Shown here in pieces: positions 6,187-6,746 of a stretch of 6,746 nucleotides of DNA (position 1 is the first letter of the stretch; each line of letters opens with the position of its first letter). The position numbers and the translations under genes are program-made. The stretch spans positions 1-6,746 of the forward strand of contig CAMNHD010000087.1 of assembly GCA_946538875.1 (NCBI GenBank). Direction: 5' to 3'. This DNA is from an uncultured Treponema sp. Lineage in GTDB: Bacteria > Spirochaetota > Spirochaetia > Treponematales > Treponemataceae. The notes under the pieces are model-generated. The model did no database searches and had not been told where the DNA came from. It saw only the letters and a list, made by a program, of their open reading frames with translations.

Positions 6187-6746
6187 CTATTTGTGCTGAC
6201 GGGGAATGTCCATGTTGAACTGGCGCTCAGCCCCGACCGTGGTTGGTGGACCGTAACCGGGCATGATGACTGTGTCGTCGGTCTGGGTAAGAATTTTTTT
6301 CTGTATGTTTCCCACGAGCATCGACTTGAAGAATTTGCCTGTGGTTTCGCCGATGAGGCCTGCGGTCAATGCGTCGCCGGTGAAGAGTATGCTGCCGATT
6401 TTAAAGACCATGCTGTCGTTGGTGTGGCCTGGCACTGCAAAATATTGTATGTCCAGTCCCGCTTCCCTGAAGCTTCCGTCTCCTCGGATGACTATTGGCT
6501 TGCTCCCCATTACTTCGTAGTCTGCGGCATAGACTTTTGGGGTGTAGATTTTGTTCAGTGTCCTTAGTCCAGAGGCGTAGTACTCGTGGTTGTGGGTGAT
6601 AAGCACTGCACTTAGCTTGTAAGGGCCGTTTTCTATCTGAGTGATTATTTCCTCGGAGATTTTTCCCGGGTCGATTATAAGGGCTTCCATTACCGAGGGG
6701 TCGTCGTTGACTACTACGTATGAGTTTGTGAAGCCTTCCAGGCTCA
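6187..6746 (-). CDS. MBL-fold hydrolase-like protein with altered metal site 2 (5' end outside the window)
   Basis: This is the C-terminal 185 codons of a metallo-beta-lactamase fold protein. The frame is open through the right edge and the sequence before the internal Met at 6690 (TNSYVVVNDD) is a normal MBL beta-strand, so the true start is outside. Numbering from that Met, motifs in order are IIDPG (5-9), THNHEYYASG (32-41), PGHT with His89, FTGD with Asp106, and MPGYGPPTTVGAE (143-155). Normal members have HxHxDHxxG and end with PGHGP. Here His33, His35 and His89 (metal 1) and bridging Asp106 are kept, but the site 2 ligands are Tyr37, Tyr38 and Tyr146, all TAC codons. The family includes glyoxalase II-like and related cytoplasmic hydrolases. 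This protein may bind one metal, have a changed activity, or be a non-catalytic paralogue. It ends with TAG and shows no frame damage. The substrate cannot be told. Confidence 0.88.
   Translation of the reverse strand, partial: SLEGFTNSYVVVNDDPSVMEALIIDPGKISEEIITQIENGPYKLSAVLITHNHEYYASGLRTLNKIYTPKVYAADYEVMGSKPIVIRGDGSFREAGLDIQYFAVPGHTNDSMVFKIGSILFTGDALTAGLIGETTGKFFKSMLVGNIQKKILTQTDDTVIMPGYGPPTTVGAERQFNMDIPRQHK

Noticed and set aside
6193..6567. Plus-strand frame of 124 codons opposite the MBL-fold gene
   Set aside because: It is antisense to a gene with ordered MBL motifs and has no independent support.

Overview
The window most resembles a chromosomal stretch of a host-associated spirochaete, probably Treponema. 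This rests on a run of long Ser/Thr/Ala-rich surface lipoproteins with relaxed lipoboxes, a right-handed beta-helix-type module in one of them, an outer-membrane beta-barrel gene, and GC-rich dispersed intergenic repeats beside a fairly balanced coding composition. The genus is an inference from protein style, not from a marker gene. All genes lie on the minus strand, so the window reads right to left.

Right edge (6187-6746): the C-terminal part of a metallo-beta-lactamase (MBL) fold hydrolase whose start lies outside the window. It keeps the three histidines of metal site 1 and the bridging aspartate, but all three exclusive ligands of site 2 are tyrosine. Region 5792-6186 holds an MBL-distal inverted repeat, one copy of a GC-rich structured repeat, a strong sigma70-type promoter and the leader of an operon.

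Centre (1149-5791): a three-gene operon for exported proteins. First is a 448-residue protein with a signal peptide, an NlpC/P60-like domain lacking the catalytic cysteine, and a C-terminal beta-barrel. Second, overlapping it by ATGA, is a 329-residue lipoprotein. Third, after a 45-bp gap, is a 754-residue lipoprotein with Ig-like and beta-helix-like segments. The two lipoproteins seem to share a C-terminal Ig-like module. A hairpin at 1084-1121 closes the operon. The simplest reading is an outer-membrane-anchored surface assembly in which the barrel protein and lipoproteins are made together, with the degenerate NlpC/P60 domain perhaps binding peptidoglycan rather than cutting it. Its function is unknown.

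Left (1-1148): the N-terminal 225 codons of leucyl-tRNA synthetase with its ribosome binding site and a possible extended -10 promoter, then a gene-poor stretch with a second copy of the GC-rich repeat in the opposite orientation. The two repeats thus bracket the surface operon. Both carry a CCCCG-N5-CGGGG hairpin and the 12-mer CGGGCGTAGGCT.
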